Shown: positions 37,301 to 45,790 of the stretch, piece by piece
Numbering within the stretch: the stretch's first letter is position 1
How the letters are laid out: each line of letters opens with the position of its first letter
DNA from: Girardinichthys multiradiatus
Taxonomy: Eukaryota > Chordata > Actinopteri > Cyprinodontiformes > Goodeidae
Assembly: GCF_021462225.1 (NCBI RefSeq)
Contig: NC_061817.1
Span: 4,214,751-4,278,750 of the forward strand
DNA: 64,000 nt
Reading direction: 5' to 3'
Program-made: the position numbers and the translations under genes
The notes under the pieces: model-generated
Told to the model about the DNA's origin: nothing
Seen by the model: the letters and a program-made list of their open reading frames with translations, nothing else
Database searches by the model: none

Positions 37301-38070
37301 TATCCTTTGTAGGGTGGTCATTGGACACCGACTGTGCGGTAACCAAGAAGGTGCTGTATTGAGGCATTGCCAAGTGTCAGATTAATTTGGCAATTTCTAT
37401 ATAAACATCTATGCTTTTGGTTGTGTGCATATGAACCTTAAAAATAGGGTTAGGGTTACATATGGACAGTCAAAACTGAGGTTGAGGCATCAGATGCATT
37501 TGTTGCATTATCAGGTTTTGCAGGAATGTATGTAATTAAATACAACATCCACCAAAATGTGCTGTAAAGTTTGGAAAGTTTGGACATCTTCAGGTGACCT
37601 CCAGCAATAAAGTATACAATAATGTTATGCATATATACACTTACAAGTCTAAATTTCAGAAAGAAAATCTGATCTGAAACAGTTGCAGTTTCTTGAACAG
37701 TTTCCTGAATTCCAGCTGGTAAATGGAAAATATTTCTGAATTTCTTACCATTCCACCCATGGCTTCAACACGAGATAAAGTCCTTGAATGACCCACCTTC
37801 CCTGACTTCTTCTTGGGTTTCTCTAGGAAGAGATTCTGGAAACAAACGAATGTACTTTTAATTATTGTGTTTATCCTAAAGTACAACATCTACAGGAAAA
37901 ACAATTTAAAGAGCAGACACAATATTAAAACACATTTAGGGAAATTCACACAGGAGTCAGTTTGAAACTAGATATGTTATTTATCTTACATTGCACATAA
38001 ATACAGCAGGTAGGTCAGATTATATATAATGTTAAACTGTTTTGTAAATCTAGGACAGGGGTGGTGGAGG

Positions 38071-38102
<32 letters not shown>

Positions 38103-40994
38103 TGTATATATGGGATCAGGGTACTTACCTGCATGCTGATGCGCATCTCAAGGTCAGTATTTGTGATAGGAATCCCTCCTTCAAGCCAGTGTAGTCTCTG
38201 TACAAGTTGAGCCAGTTCTTTCAGATCTGCTTGATTCTGAGCCAGGTCTGGTAAACCGCAGGTGAACATTGAAATGAACATTGTATGAAACATATGGAAA
38301 TATGTTTGGACTATGTTGTGAAATCCGCTGCTGCAATGAAGCTTCATGAAAATGTAAAGTACACAGCTAAATCACCATTGGAAGTTGCATCAATGTTGTG
38401 GGTTTGCTGCAGCCAAGCAGACACTTTGTTGGTTACCCCTGAATAAGAGGTAGAAGGAGCAGTTCTTATGATCTCTGGACCATCTATAGATGTTGAGCCG
38501 GTGTAGTGAGGAGGCTAGAAAACCGATCATTACATCAGAAAATAAGTTTTTTCTCCAATTTTTACAGACCAAAAAAATGTTTTAATAGTAAAGCTTACAC
38601 CAACAACAGAAAATGATGAAAAAGAAAATACAATACAAAATGTAGGTTTTCTTTGTAAAGTGGTATTACAATTAATAATAATTGTCTGCAAAAGTCATCC
38701 GCTACCTACAGCCATTACCCTTAAAACATAAGATTGAATACAGCCCAGTTGGACTCCAAACACAGGGTTGAGCTTAGTTTAATTTAAGAAAGAAAAACTA
38801 CATTTGCTGTATTAAAAACTCTTTTAAATGTCAGGTCTAAAGTAAATTACCCTAAATACCTTAAACTAAGGAAATAATGTATACTCACAGTTGATTGATT
38901 TTGCTGGGTCATAGGGGCCACAACTGGCAGGGTACTCTGGCTCAAGGAAAGAGCATGAAGAACACCACGATGGACACTCATTGCTTCATGTTTTCTAAAA
39001 AGGCGATGAGCACCCAGCTTCGTCAGCCAGATGTAGAAGATATCACTGCTCTTTGCCTAATATGGACAAATGAGACAAATGGGGGACATTATTAATGCCA
39101 GATTATCTGATGATCATTTAAAACCATGTAAATAATCTACATTTTGGCAAAGTATATTAAGGGGCATCTAGTTTAAAATCTCACAGCTAAAATGTTTAGG
39201 TACCTTAAGGTGATATAGGTTGTCTCCAGCATCAAGGTCTATTCGTTTGGACTTCTTGTTTACAGACATAACAGCCATGCTGATGTCAAGAGAGCCATGC
39301 AGCTTTCCTTTCTGAATCTTAAACACAAAAACAGATTTACTAATATCTTCCACTGCACCATACTGAAAAGCAAACAAAATATTTTATGAATGTTCAGTAT
39401 AGTGCAAGGAGCTTTGACCTACATCTTGTTGAGTCTTTGAGTATTTGAGAACTCCTTTTTCTAACAGGAAGTACCTCTGAGGGAGGGAAAACAAGCAATA
39501 GAAAACTGCTGATCAATATTGAAATTGATGATTTCAGTCATTTAATTTTCCAAGCAGAAATGCTGTATACAGCTCAGCCTCTAATAATACATTTTCTTGG
39601 TTTTGTAATAGCAACTTGTGGTCAAACTACAATGTATTTATCAATTCATCAATAACATCCCTTTTGAATGCATGTGGTTTAGTATTCTTAATTACAATGA
39701 CACTGAAAATCTGTACACATGTTGCTGTCTATACAGAAATCACCTTGTGCCAGCCCTTCAGTGGATACTTCCTTCTCTTCATTAGGTACCCTTCACAGAT
39801 CCCAGGGATACTGAGGTCCAGAGAGGAACCAGGAACAGAGGAGGCATCATCCATAACCTCCCAGTTACGGGACTGACACAAAAAGAAAAACATTTTGACA
39901 GTCAGGAAATGATGCTGATACCAAAAGAGAAACCCTGGCATTGAATGTGGCCCAAGATTCTATCACAATTACAACTTGGAAGATGCACTTAGAGGTTGTT
40001 TGTAATGCATACACCAGCTGACTGCCCTTTTAAAAACTTCAGTTGTGATCTGATCAAGTGACTGAATGTCAGCATATGCAAGATAAAGATGCATATCTGT
40101 TTTTTTGTGATACAATTTGCAGTCATGGGGAAAACAAAGTATGTGCTTCCTGGTTCCATAGGATTATGCAGGTAAGTAAAAAGCATGGTGCTGATTATAA
40201 AATGCAGGGCGGATCTCCACCAAGCATAAGAACTTTTTTTAAAGCAAGAGGTCTTGTAGTTAATTGCTCTGAAGTGTCTTAAAATAATGTCAAAGAAATT
40301 GTATCTGTCCATCAATCTTGTGGAGGCCATTTCCAAGCTATCTGAAGTCCATCCTTTTCTTCAATGAGAACAATTATGCATTAGACTTAAAAAAAAGAAT
40401 GCAACCAGTATTCCCAGAGGTGTACATTAGAGGAAATTTACCCCAAGCTCCTACTGTGCAATGCTCAACTAAACAGCGAGAGACACAAATGACACACGTC
40501 GAACATCAAAGGTCTGGCAGTACAATTGGAAAAAGCACAATTATAGTTTAGTTTGCAAGGGCTGCCAGGAGTATAGCCATTTCTTTAAAAAGAATGTGGC
40601 AACTGAATAAATTACGAATTTATCTGCATGAGACCTGAAAAACATGTCACTTCAACAGATGATGGTAGACTAGATGCCCTTTTTTAATCTCAGACAGTTT
40701 TTTTTGGCTGAAATAGAGAAAGCTGTTGGTAACAGTACTGTACCAGTGTCTTGCATCAAATTAATTTGATTAAGTGAAATAAAGCATCAACTTTTAATCA
40801 ACTATTAGAGTAATTTAATAAAGCAAATTAAATATTTTTAAAATAATCCACTACTACAGTTACAGAGTGATGTTTGTTTTTCTTACCTGTTTTGAATGCT
40901 TGGATGAACCAGTGCTGTTATTCCGTGAGTGGGATGGTTTGAATGTGCTGGCAGGGGATTTGTCAGAGCAGCTGTTCACCTGAGGGTCCGTCAT
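19207..40994 (-). CDS. oxysterol-binding protein-related protein 7-like (ORP3/6/7 group), 22 coding exons, 902 aa
   Basis: ORPs move or sense sterol and PI4P at ER-plasma-membrane contacts. Domains in order: Ser-rich N-terminus; PH domain about residues 63-157 ([38 protein letters not shown] split to GDNLYHLK); a linker; FFAT motif EYFDANE at 455-461, which binds VAP proteins on the ER; the ORD from about 540 to 902 with [25 protein letters not shown] and the family signature EQVSHHPP (636-643). The length fits ORP3/6/7. NKK in the PH domain, HAESENF, NVSLP and CIWKP point to ORP7 over ORP3 or ORP6, as judged from memory. All 22 exon joins keep phase and total 2709 nt with a single terminal stop. 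The start ATG at 40994 is preceded by an in-frame TGA in the unspliced DNA. The paralogue assignment is less sure than the family. Confidence 0.93.
19856..19978 (-). CDS. osbpl7-like exon 21 (residues 827-867)
   Basis: [20 protein letters not shown] and HIPRFF, the charged C-terminal helix of the ORD. Ends AG/GTGAAA in phase 2. Confidence 0.96.
20069..20195 (-). CDS. osbpl7-like exon 20 (residues 784-826)
   Basis: [20 protein letters not shown] then [13 protein letters not shown], a strongly conserved ORD segment. Donor AG/GTAATG. Confidence 0.97.
20361..21303 (+). mobile_element. deleted Tc1/mariner-like element in intron 19
   Basis: The ends are near-inverted: CACTGTTCAAAATAATTTAA on the left and TTAAATTTTTTGAGCAGTG on the right. 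Inside, 20797-21069 encodes a transposase C-terminal piece with [12 protein letters not shown], the final catalytic Glu of a DDE triad, preceded by ENARPHLLR where DNARPH is expected (Asp replaced by Glu in this copy). Most of the enzyme's front part is missing. A different family from the Tc1 copies A-D. Confidence 0.8.
21376..21526 (-). CDS. osbpl7-like exon 19 (residues 734-784)
   Basis: [20 protein letters not shown] through [13 protein letters not shown] and CIWKP. Phase 1 donor GTGAGG. Confidence 0.96.
21627..21771 (-). CDS. osbpl7-like exon 18 with GC donor (residues 685-733)
   Basis: [20 protein letters not shown] followed by [13 protein letters not shown] and CKMTFVK. The donor is AAG/GCAAGA: reading on with GT-only rules would run into a false extension, whereas the GC donor joins MTFVK in frame to SRYWSS. 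Confidence 0.95.
21772..23148. other. intron 17, no further feature seen
   Basis: AT-rich intron sequence with no recognisable repeat, RNA or coding segment. Confidence 0.6.
23149..23227 (-). CDS. osbpl7-like exon 17 (residues 659-685)
   Basis: [20 protein letters not shown] then VNVSLP; ends in phase 2 before GTGAGT. Confidence 0.96.
23310..23373 (-). CDS. osbpl7-like exon 16 (residues 638-659)
   Basis: [20 protein letters not shown]. The two His residues of the signature, 640 and 641, contact the PI4P headgroup in family structures. Phase 1 donor GTAGGT. Confidence 0.97.
23452..23589 (-). CDS. osbpl7-like exon 15 (residues 592-637)
   Basis: [20 protein letters not shown], then [12 protein letters not shown]. 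Ends in EQ, the first two residues of the EQVSHHPP signature. Confidence 0.97.
23689..23903 (-). CDS. osbpl7-like exon 14, start of the ORD (residues 520-591)
   Basis: [11 protein letters not shown] then [20 protein letters not shown] and [11 protein letters not shown], the lid and first part of the lipid-binding domain. Lys547 in GKD is the conserved headgroup-contacting position of the family. Donor ATG/GTGAGT. Confidence 0.97.
23975..25320. repeat. GC-rich interspersed repeat in intron 13
   Basis: Base composition jumps from AT-rich intron to G/C/T-rich sequence. It contains two related blocks, CCTCAATTTTAATGCACTT near 24490 and CCAATTTCAATGCACTTT near 24580, each near GGGGTTGGGGAGACT-like strings. 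Open frames on both strands reflect the composition and have no recognisable domain. I believe it is a mobile element but cannot name it. Confidence 0.5.
25321..26358. other. rest of intron 13, nothing recognised
   Basis: AT-rich; no gene, RNA or clear repeat was found. Confidence 0.55.
26359..26433 (-). CDS. osbpl7-like exon 13 (residues 495-520)
   Basis: [20 protein letters not shown], a linker exon of 75 nt bounded by TCGTAG and GTAAGA. It completes the split codons on both sides. Confidence 0.85.
26518..26698 (-). CDS. osbpl7-like exon 12 with FFAT motif (residues 435-495)
   Basis: Contains EYFDANE, which matches the FFAT core EFFDAxE, followed by an acidic Ser-rich tract ([14 protein letters not shown]). 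Ends in phase 1, CACT/GTAAGT. Confidence 0.95.
26811..28424 (-). mobile_element. Tc1-like transposon copy B, complete, in intron 11
   Basis: TA-flanked, starts TACAGGTCCTTCTCAAAATA and ends with the inverse. It has about 200-bp TIRs nearly identical to copy A and an intact transposase frame. It is in the same orientation as the host gene. Confidence 0.97.
27090..28094 (-). CDS. Tc1-type DD34E transposase, intact, 334 aa (copy B)
   Basis: Same enzyme as copy A, with the triad at D148 (FSDES), D238 (QHDLAPAH) and E273 (NPIENLW). The first helix-turn-helix reads [20 protein letters not shown], where the Pro replaces the Arg of copy A within the helix region and could weaken DNA binding. Full length with no stop or frameshift. 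It lies in a host intron on the coding strand, so it could be carried in the host pre-mRNA. Confidence 0.95.
   Translation of the reverse strand: MGKTADLTAVQKATIDTLKQEGKTQKDISEPIGCSQSAVSRHLSGKSVGRKKCGRKRCTTRRGDRTLRKIVEKGRFQTLGDLRKQWTESGVETSRATVHRCVQEMGYRCRIPQVKPLLNQKQRQKRLTWATEKQHWTVAQWSKVLFSDESKFCMSFRNQGARVWRKTGEKEMPKCQKSSVKYPQSVMVWGAVSAAGVGPLCFIKGRVNAASYQEILEHFMLPSAEKLYGDEDFIFQHDLAPAHSAKTTGKWFTDHGITVLNWPANSPDLNPIENLWDIVKRTLRDSRPNTLDELKAAIEASWASIRPQQCHRLIASMPRRIEAVISAKGFPTKY
28517..29138 (-). pseudogene. Tc1 copy C, half element
   Basis: Holds the right TIR (ending GGACCTGTA at 29138) and only the first ~95 codons of the transposase, up to VETSRA. The catalytic domain and the left TIR are gone. 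The break lies at GGTGGCTCTGG. It is separated from copy B by 92 bp of unrelated sequence (28425-28516) and inserted against unclassified repeat copy 2. Confidence 0.93.
29139..30062. mobile_element. unclassified interspersed repeat, copy 2
   Basis: Shares many strings with copy 1 (14724-17325), including TAGGAGTTCG/GAGGAGTTCG, GGTGAGTAAAAGTGAAAAAC and the right end ACAATAGACCCTTGCAGGC plus GCTCGGGCCTAAT. No coding capacity. Contains a short telomere-like tract at 29621. Confidence 0.65.
29621..29637. repeat. short interstitial telomere-like repeat
   Basis: AACCCTAACCCTAACCC is nearly three CCCTAA units, perhaps by chance or from repair. Confidence 0.6.
30512..30604 (-). CDS. osbpl7-like exon 11 (residues 404-434)
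   Basis: [20 protein letters not shown] and a Cys-containing end, after ATGTGCAG and before GTTTGT. It is separated from exon 10 by a 5.7-kb intron full of LINE debris. Similarity is modest, but phase and both splice sites fit. Confidence 0.8.
30895..33130 (+). pseudogene. L2-like LINE, degraded, in intron 10
   Basis: Plus-strand pieces in order: an APE-type endonuclease start ([33 protein letters not shown]), then AYIPPQGS and [12 protein letters not shown] (endonuclease core), a linker ([19 protein letters not shown]), [13 protein letters not shown] as frameshifted debris near 32350, and the polymerase motif [11 protein letters not shown] near 32740. Stops and frameshifts are frequent and much of the polymerase is shortened. 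Transcribed opposite to the host gene. Confidence 0.85.
33131..34295. other. intron 10, AT-rich and pyrimidine-rich filler
   Basis: No gene seen. 33480-33640 is unusually C/T-rich (TTCTCTCTCTC-like); the rest is AT-rich. Confidence 0.55.
34296..34720 (-). mobile_element. LINE 3' end, reverse orientation
   Basis: Begins TTCAATTCAATTCAGTTTAT, the complement of the tail seen at 14700, and runs to TTTTAACAGGAAGAAACCTC. Same 3' UTR family as 13666-14723; no coding part. Confidence 0.8.
34721..36289. other. rest of intron 10, nothing recognised
   Basis: AT-rich; no coding or repeat structure that I can name. Confidence 0.5.
36290..36423 (-). CDS. osbpl7-like exon 10 (residues 359-403)
   Basis: [20 protein letters not shown] continues the helix; the joined LSQR/VYASL matches the AQKVHSSL region of ORP7. 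Donor GAG/GTAACA. Confidence 0.9.
36612..36768 (-). CDS. osbpl7-like exon 9 (residues 307-359)
   Basis: [20 protein letters not shown] leading to [15 protein letters not shown], a helical segment. It ends in phase 1 inside four Gs before GTAAGA. Confidence 0.87.
37749..37835 (-). CDS. osbpl7-like exon 8 (residues 278-306)
   Basis: Basic linker [18 protein letters not shown], between TTTCCAG and GTAAGA, phase 0. Comparable to the lysine-rich segment of human ORP7. Confidence 0.85.
38070..38102. repeat. (GA)n microsatellite beside exon 7
   Basis: GAGGGAGGGAGAGAGAGAGA and further GA units. On the transcript strand it is a polypyrimidine run about 25 bases inside intron 7, close to the donor. 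Confidence 0.9.
38129..38247 (-). CDS. osbpl7-like exon 7 (residues 238-277)
   Basis: [20 protein letters not shown] is a predicted helix shared with ORP3/6/7. Donor CAG/GTAAGT; a (GA)n run lies only some 25 bases into the following intron. Confidence 0.92.
38376..38514 (-). CDS. osbpl7-like exon 6 (residues 192-238)
   Basis: Linker ending in [16 protein letters not shown], matching the conserved SAWLQ segment of this ORP group. Ends in phase 1 with donor GTGATT. Confidence 0.88.
38889..39056 (-). CDS. osbpl7-like exon 5 (residues 136-191)
   Basis: [18 protein letters not shown] is the C-terminal PH helix; the rest is Gln/Ser-rich linker. Donor ACT/GTGAGT. Confidence 0.93.
39204..39317 (-). 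CDS. osbpl7-like exon 4 (residues 98-135)
   Basis: [18 protein letters not shown] through GDNLYHLK, the core of the PH domain, between TTTAAG and GTACCT. NKK here resembles ORP7. Confidence 0.95.
39423..39476 (-). CDS. osbpl7-like exon 3 (residues 80-97)
   Basis: Small 54-nt exon, [18 protein letters not shown], the second PH strand pair. Donor GAT/GTAGGT; phase 0 at both ends. Confidence 0.93.
39744..39872 (-). CDS. osbpl7-like exon 2 (residues 37-79)
   Basis: Starts [12 protein letters not shown] after TGTGTCAG and carries the first PH-domain strand, [17 protein letters not shown]. Donor GTGATT is weak but is fixed by the next exon's similarity. Confidence 0.93.
40010..40545 (+). mobile_element. 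possible degraded Tc1-like 5' region in intron 1
   Basis: Contains CATGGGGAAAACAAAGTATG followed by GTGGAGGCCATTTCCAAGCT and ATGCTCAACTAAACAGCGAG, which resemble the start of another fish Tc1-like transposase. There is no intact frame and no clear ends. Based on recall only. Confidence 0.35.
40887..40994 (-). CDS. osbpl7-like coding exon 1 (residues 1-36)
   Basis: Begins [16 protein letters not shown], is Ser-rich, and ends at CAAAACAG/GTAAGA in phase 0. A tiny upstream frame (ATG AAA CAC AAC TAG) lies at 41038-41052 if the leader is unspliced here. Confidence 0.88.
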
Positions 40995-41983
40995 TGCAAT
41001 TTGATGAAGATAATTTTGCAAAGACAGATCTTTAGAGCTAGTTGTGTTTCATGGAGAGACCAGAAGAACTGTGATCAACAAAAGCATTTCAAAAATGTAA
41101 CAAAGATAAATCACAGAAAAAAGGATTTACCGTGAAGTCTTTGTCTTTAAAAAAAACATTGTGTTTAAAAAAAACAAAAGAAAAACAACAATGCTGTTAG
41201 TTATTAGGACATTAAATCTCAATTTATACATTTTCTTTCCAAGATTATTAATTGATTATCTTTAAACTGCTTTAATATTTAAATTTTTTTGCAAATGGAG
41301 TTTGAAACAAATCTTAATATTCTGTCAGTCATTTTGTCTATGGACAAATTTTACACCCTTTAGTGTATAGAATGTAAAACCCTTTTTTTCAATAGCAGTG
41401 TTCAAAATCAAAAACTAGGTTTACAACCTTTTGAATGAGGAAAATAAAAGTTAAATTAAGCATATTTCATTGTCCCTATAAGAAACTAAAAGTATTAATA
41501 AGAAGAACTAGAATGAGTAAATACATGTATGTTTAGCAGAAACCCACAATGACTAAAGAGATGCTTTATGGGGGCATTTTTATTGCTTTATTGCAAAGCA
41601 CTCTTTAACCCAACTTAAACTGTTTGCCTATAAACAACTACAACTTTAATTTCACCATTTTTGAATGATTACTGTCCCACTCACTTAAATTTTCTGAATG
41701 AACAGTAGTTAATTTATTGGGTCTACTACCAATTAAGAAACAATATATATAGATATATTCAATAAACTGAGCATAGTTAAAGACAGGCCCTATTGGTCTA
41801 GTAGCTCTTCCTGTTTTCACAGGAACAAAGAGGGAACATAAAAAGTATCATATATAAATAAGATAACACATAACAAGAAATCTACTATTACCTTGATATA
41901 AAAATTAACCTTCATAGTTTATGCAATAATTGGTATGCAAACAGTTCAGCTAGCCAAAGATCCAAAATACAAATTAAACTCAC

Positions 41984-42250
41984 CTGTGCTTTTCTATATA
42001 ACTAACAGGCTCCACCACTGTAGTTCACAGAAAATTCCTCTTGTAGATGTTCTCCAAATTTTCCTGGGAACACAACAATCAATTCAAATCACATAGATAA
42101 TACATTTGAACAAACTATGGCATGGATTTAGGAGGGAAAACTACCATTTTCTTCTTTGTTACACAAAGCACTACCTCACCTGAGTGAAAACCTGCTTGTC
42201 AGAGTGGTTCATGTCACCTAGCAAGTATCTGGGTGGAGCTAAATGTTAAA
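41984..42250 (-). other. candidate 5' UTR exon of the osbpl7-like gene
   Basis: On the minus strand CACAG/GTGAGT ending at 41984 is a strong donor with no coding match, located upstream of the start exon. It may be a noncoding leader exon; its upstream limit is a guess. Confidence 0.3.
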
Positions 42251-42429
42251 AAAAACAACTCTACCTCCCCAGACAGGCTCATCCACTTTGCTACCACAAG
42301 AGTTACAGGCTATGATGCATATTTTTATTCAGATGATTCATTGTGGAAAGAGCAGGCAAAGGTTTCACTAATCAAGCAAAGCACAGCCTAAAATAATTTT
42401 CCTGTCAACATCTTTCAGTTGAAAAAAAA

Positions 42430-43972
42430 TTAGCATATTGTGATAAAGTTCATTATTTTCCATAATGTCATGATGAAAATTTAACATTCATATATTTTAG
42501 ATTCATTGCACACTAACTGAAATACTTCAGGTCTTTTATTGTCTTAATACGGATGATTTTGGCATACAGCTCATGAAAACCCAAAATTCCTATCTCACAA
42601 AATTAGCATATCATTAAAAGGGTCTCCAAACGAGCTATGAACCTAATCATCTGAATCAACGAGTTAACTCTAAACACCTGCAAAAGATTCCTGAGGCCTT
42701 TAAAACTCCCAGCCTGGTTCATCACTCAAAACCCCAATCATGGGTAAGACTGCCGACCTGACTGCTGTCCAGAAGGCCACTATTGACACCCTCAAGCAAG
42801 AGGGTAAGACACAGAAAGAAATTTCTGAACGAATATAAGCTGTTCCCAGAGTGCTGTATCAAGGCACCTCAGTGGGAAGTCTGTGGGAAGGAAAAAGTGT
42901 GGCAGAAAACGCTGCACAACGAGAAGAGGTGACCGGACCCTGAGTAAGATTGTGGAGAAGGGCCGATTCCAGACCTTGGGGGACGTGTGGAAGCAGTGGA
43001 CTGAGTCTGGAGTAGAAACATCCAGAGCCACCGTGCACAGGCGTGTGCAGGAAATGGGCTACAGGTGCCGCATTCCCCAGGTCAAGCCACTTTTGAACCA
43101 GAAACAGCAGCAGAAACGCCTGACCTGGGCTACAGAGAAGCAGCACTGGACTGTTGCTCAGTGGTCCAAAGTACTTTTTTCAGATGAAAGCAAATTCTGC
43201 ATGTCATTCGGAAATCAAGGTGCCAGAGTCTGGAGGAAGACTGGGAGAAGGAAATGCCAAAATGCCAGAAGTCCAGTGTCAAGTACCCACAGTCAGTGAT
43301 GGTCTGGGGTGCCGTGTCAGCTGCTGGTGTTGGTCCACTGTGTTTTATCAAGGGCAGGGTCAATGCAGCTAGCTATCAGGAGATTTTGGAGCACTTCATG
43401 CTTCCATCTGCTGAAAAGCTTTATGGCGATGAAGATTTCATTTTTCAGCACGACCTGGCACCTGCTCACAGTGCCAAAACCACTGGTAAATGGTTTACTG
43501 ACCATGGTATCACTGTGCTCAATTGGCCTGCCAACTCTCCTGACCTGAACCCCATAGAGAATCTGTGGGATATTGTGAAGAGAACGTTGAGAGACTCAAG
43601 ACCCAACACTCTGGATGAGCTAAAGGCTGCTATCGAAGCATCCTGGGCCTCCATAAGACCTCAGCAGTGCCACAGGCTGATTGCCTCCATGCCACGCCGC
43701 ATTGAAGCAGTCATTTCTGCCAAAGGATTCCCGACCAAGTATTGAGTGCATAACTGTACATGATTATTTGAAGGTTGACGTTTTTTGTATTAAACACTTT
43801 TCTTTTTATTGGTCGGATGAATATGCTAATTTTGTGAGATAGGAATTTGGGTTTCATGAGCTGTATGCCAAAATCATCTGTATTAAGACAATAAAAGACC
43901 TGAAATATTTCAGTAGTGTGCAATGATATAAACTATATGATGTTAAATTTTCTTCATGACATTATGGAAATA
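42430..43972 (+). mobile_element. Tc1 copy D, both outer ends missing
   Basis: Lacks the terminal TACAGGTCCTTCTCAAAATA on the left (sequence resumes at TTAGCATATTGTG) and its right end stops at ATTATGGAAA. The right TIR has many small deletions. Opposite orientation to copies A-C and to the host gene. Confidence 0.92.
42741..43745 (+). pseudogene. Tc1 transposase, copy D, disrupted
   Basis: Same protein as copies A and B but broken twice. Near 42835 an altered GAATATAAGC (against GAATAGGC) creates a stop and a shift. Near 43246 one G of a G-run is lost, shifting the frame within RKTGEK. The catalytic motifs ([21 protein letters not shown]) are still readable in pieces. Confidence 0.93.
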
Positions 43973-44199
43973 TATGTCTATATGTCTGTATATCTATAAT
44001 ATAAGAACTTCCCATGTATGAAACAATGATAAACTAATTTCGATGCATAACTTTTCTTCAGTTTCCGTCTTTTCTTTTGAACAAAGAAGTTATTGTTCTC
44101 TGCATTGTGGTCAAATAAAAAAATTCTGCAGTTCGGTTGTTTTCGACGTTTTTTTTTTAGTCTGTAGATGCTAAGTGATTTGTAGTTCGTCCTGTCCTA

Positions 44200-44900
44200 A
44201 TGCAAGCTGCGTTTTTTTATGTTTGTGCATCACCTGTGTAAAATCGCCCAGTCCATTAAATCGAACGCACCGATCTCCTTGGCAACCGTTCTGTTTCGGA
44301 GGTAAGCGCGCATGCGCTCTCGTGCATTGTATGTGAAATCTCTGGTCGTAACGGTGTTTTCGAGCTGTACTGTGTTGTTGTAATTCAGCAAAATAACATG
44401 AAACACAACTAGTTACTCTCCTTTTGCTTTTAACTGGGCTATTTAGCAGCGAGCAGACAGACATTAAACGTAGTGGTGCTCGTTTTAAAGGCTGGCCGTT
44501 CACAAAAGCCTCGAGCTCCGAGTGGAGAGACGCAAAGCAAGAGCATTGAGGCTCCAGCATAGCAGAACAGTTCAGAAACTATTTGGAATGAGGGGGAAAA
44601 AAGCTATATTTATAAACAGATTAAGTCTTGTTTTAGACTGCCTGTTGATAGCGGATCTGATCTTTTTGTTCTCGTGAGTTTTTGCAGCCGTAACTGGTTC
44701 TGGATGACGGCTTCATAACAGACAGCCATTCTTCCCTCTTCCCGGTACTGCGTACAGGTGTTGTGCGAAATTCTGTTCCCCTGAAAATATTCTGTTCCCC
44801 CTGTGTCGGGAGCGCGCACTGCAGCCAGAGAGGCGGATCCGACCGTCTTCACAGCTTTTCTGATCGATTTGTCGGTTAAAACGAGGAAACGTATTCATGT
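44200..44900. promoter_or_regulatory. candidate CpG-rich promoter with NRF1-type site
   Basis: CpG density rises over AT-rich surroundings. GCGCATGCGC at 44308-44317 is an exact NRF1 consensus, and on the minus strand GGTTGCCAAGGAGAT resembles an RFX X-box half. Position upstream of the minus-strand gene suits its promoter, which would put Tc1 copy D in a leader intron. On the plus strand GGAG/GTAAGC is a possible donor, so a divergent transcript is also conceivable. Confidence 0.4.
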
Positions 44901-45507
44901 CACTGTTGTTACTTAATTTTTTAATCCACAGCTCTAGAAAAAATAAATAATACAAATTGAACCTGGTCTTGTGAGGTGTTTTTGCACAGCTTCATGTTAT
45001 TTCGCCGAAAGAATCCCCGTCTTTTCCAACTTGTGTCATGGTCACTTTACCTGACGGACATCAGTTCAGCCACCCAAACACCGTTTTCCCAGCCCGTCGT
45101 GTTTATTTCTACTGTTTTATTACAGATATAAAACAATGAATGCTCCTCTGTTGAATTCCTGAATAGCTGAGAGTTGTAGCTTATTTTCTGGTGAATCGCG
45201 TTCTAATGTAAATATGACAAAATACTGGATTTATAACATACATTTTACTGCTTTGATAATGGTACTGTCTTATGTTTTGTTTAAAATAATCCGCTCTAGT
45301 ATTATTTAAGTACTTTACATATTCCTATATTAAACACACTGTCCCTGTCATGTATGAGAACAAATTTCCTCTCTTTTAAAAATAGGGAAAATATTTATAG
45401 GAACATCATAGGGGAACACAGTATTCCAGCCTGACGCTCACACCTCGTAATGTTTTGTTGCCCCATGGGACAGGGATTAACCAATCACCATATATTTTGG
45501 ATGGGTC
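44901..45507. other. AT-rich stretch, nothing recognised
   Basis: No gene or clear repeat was found apart from scattered GGGAACA/TGTTCCC strings. Confidence 0.5.
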
Positions 45508-45790
45508 ATTCCTCACATCATACACAACAATTCTTGTGAATGTGGACACATTTACTCTTTATTTGTCAGAATTACAGGGGGGAACAGAATATTTCAGACA
45601 GCTGAAATAATCAGTTCCCCCTCTATAACATGGGAACAAATTATATTTTCAACAAGTCCTTCACTGGGTTTATTCCTCTCATCATACACAACTATTCTTG
45701 TGAATTTGGGAACATTTGCTCTTTATATGCCAGAGTTTCAGACAGCTGAAATGATCAGTTCCCCCTCTATAACATGGGAACAAAATAACG
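45508..45790. repeat. imperfect tandem duplication with hairpin
   Basis: Two copies of an about 160-bp unit start ATTCCTCACATCATACACAA (45508) and ATTCCTCTCATCATACACAA (45672). The first holds a hairpin with 19-bp arms and four mismatches (45579-45597 and 45602-45620, GGGGAAC...GTTCCCC). The second copy lost part of the left arm. Confidence 0.8.

Noticed and set aside
37445..37457. TAGGGTTAGGGTT as interstitial telomere
   Set aside because: Only two units, expected by chance in AT-rich DNA of this length.
39989..40336. 115-codon minus-strand frame in intron 1
   Set aside because: It overlaps the remnant of a DNA transposon on the other strand and does not fit the host gene phase.
44171..44560. 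129-codon minus-strand frame in the CpG-rich block
   Set aside because: No domain and no splice support; open by composition in a probable promoter region.
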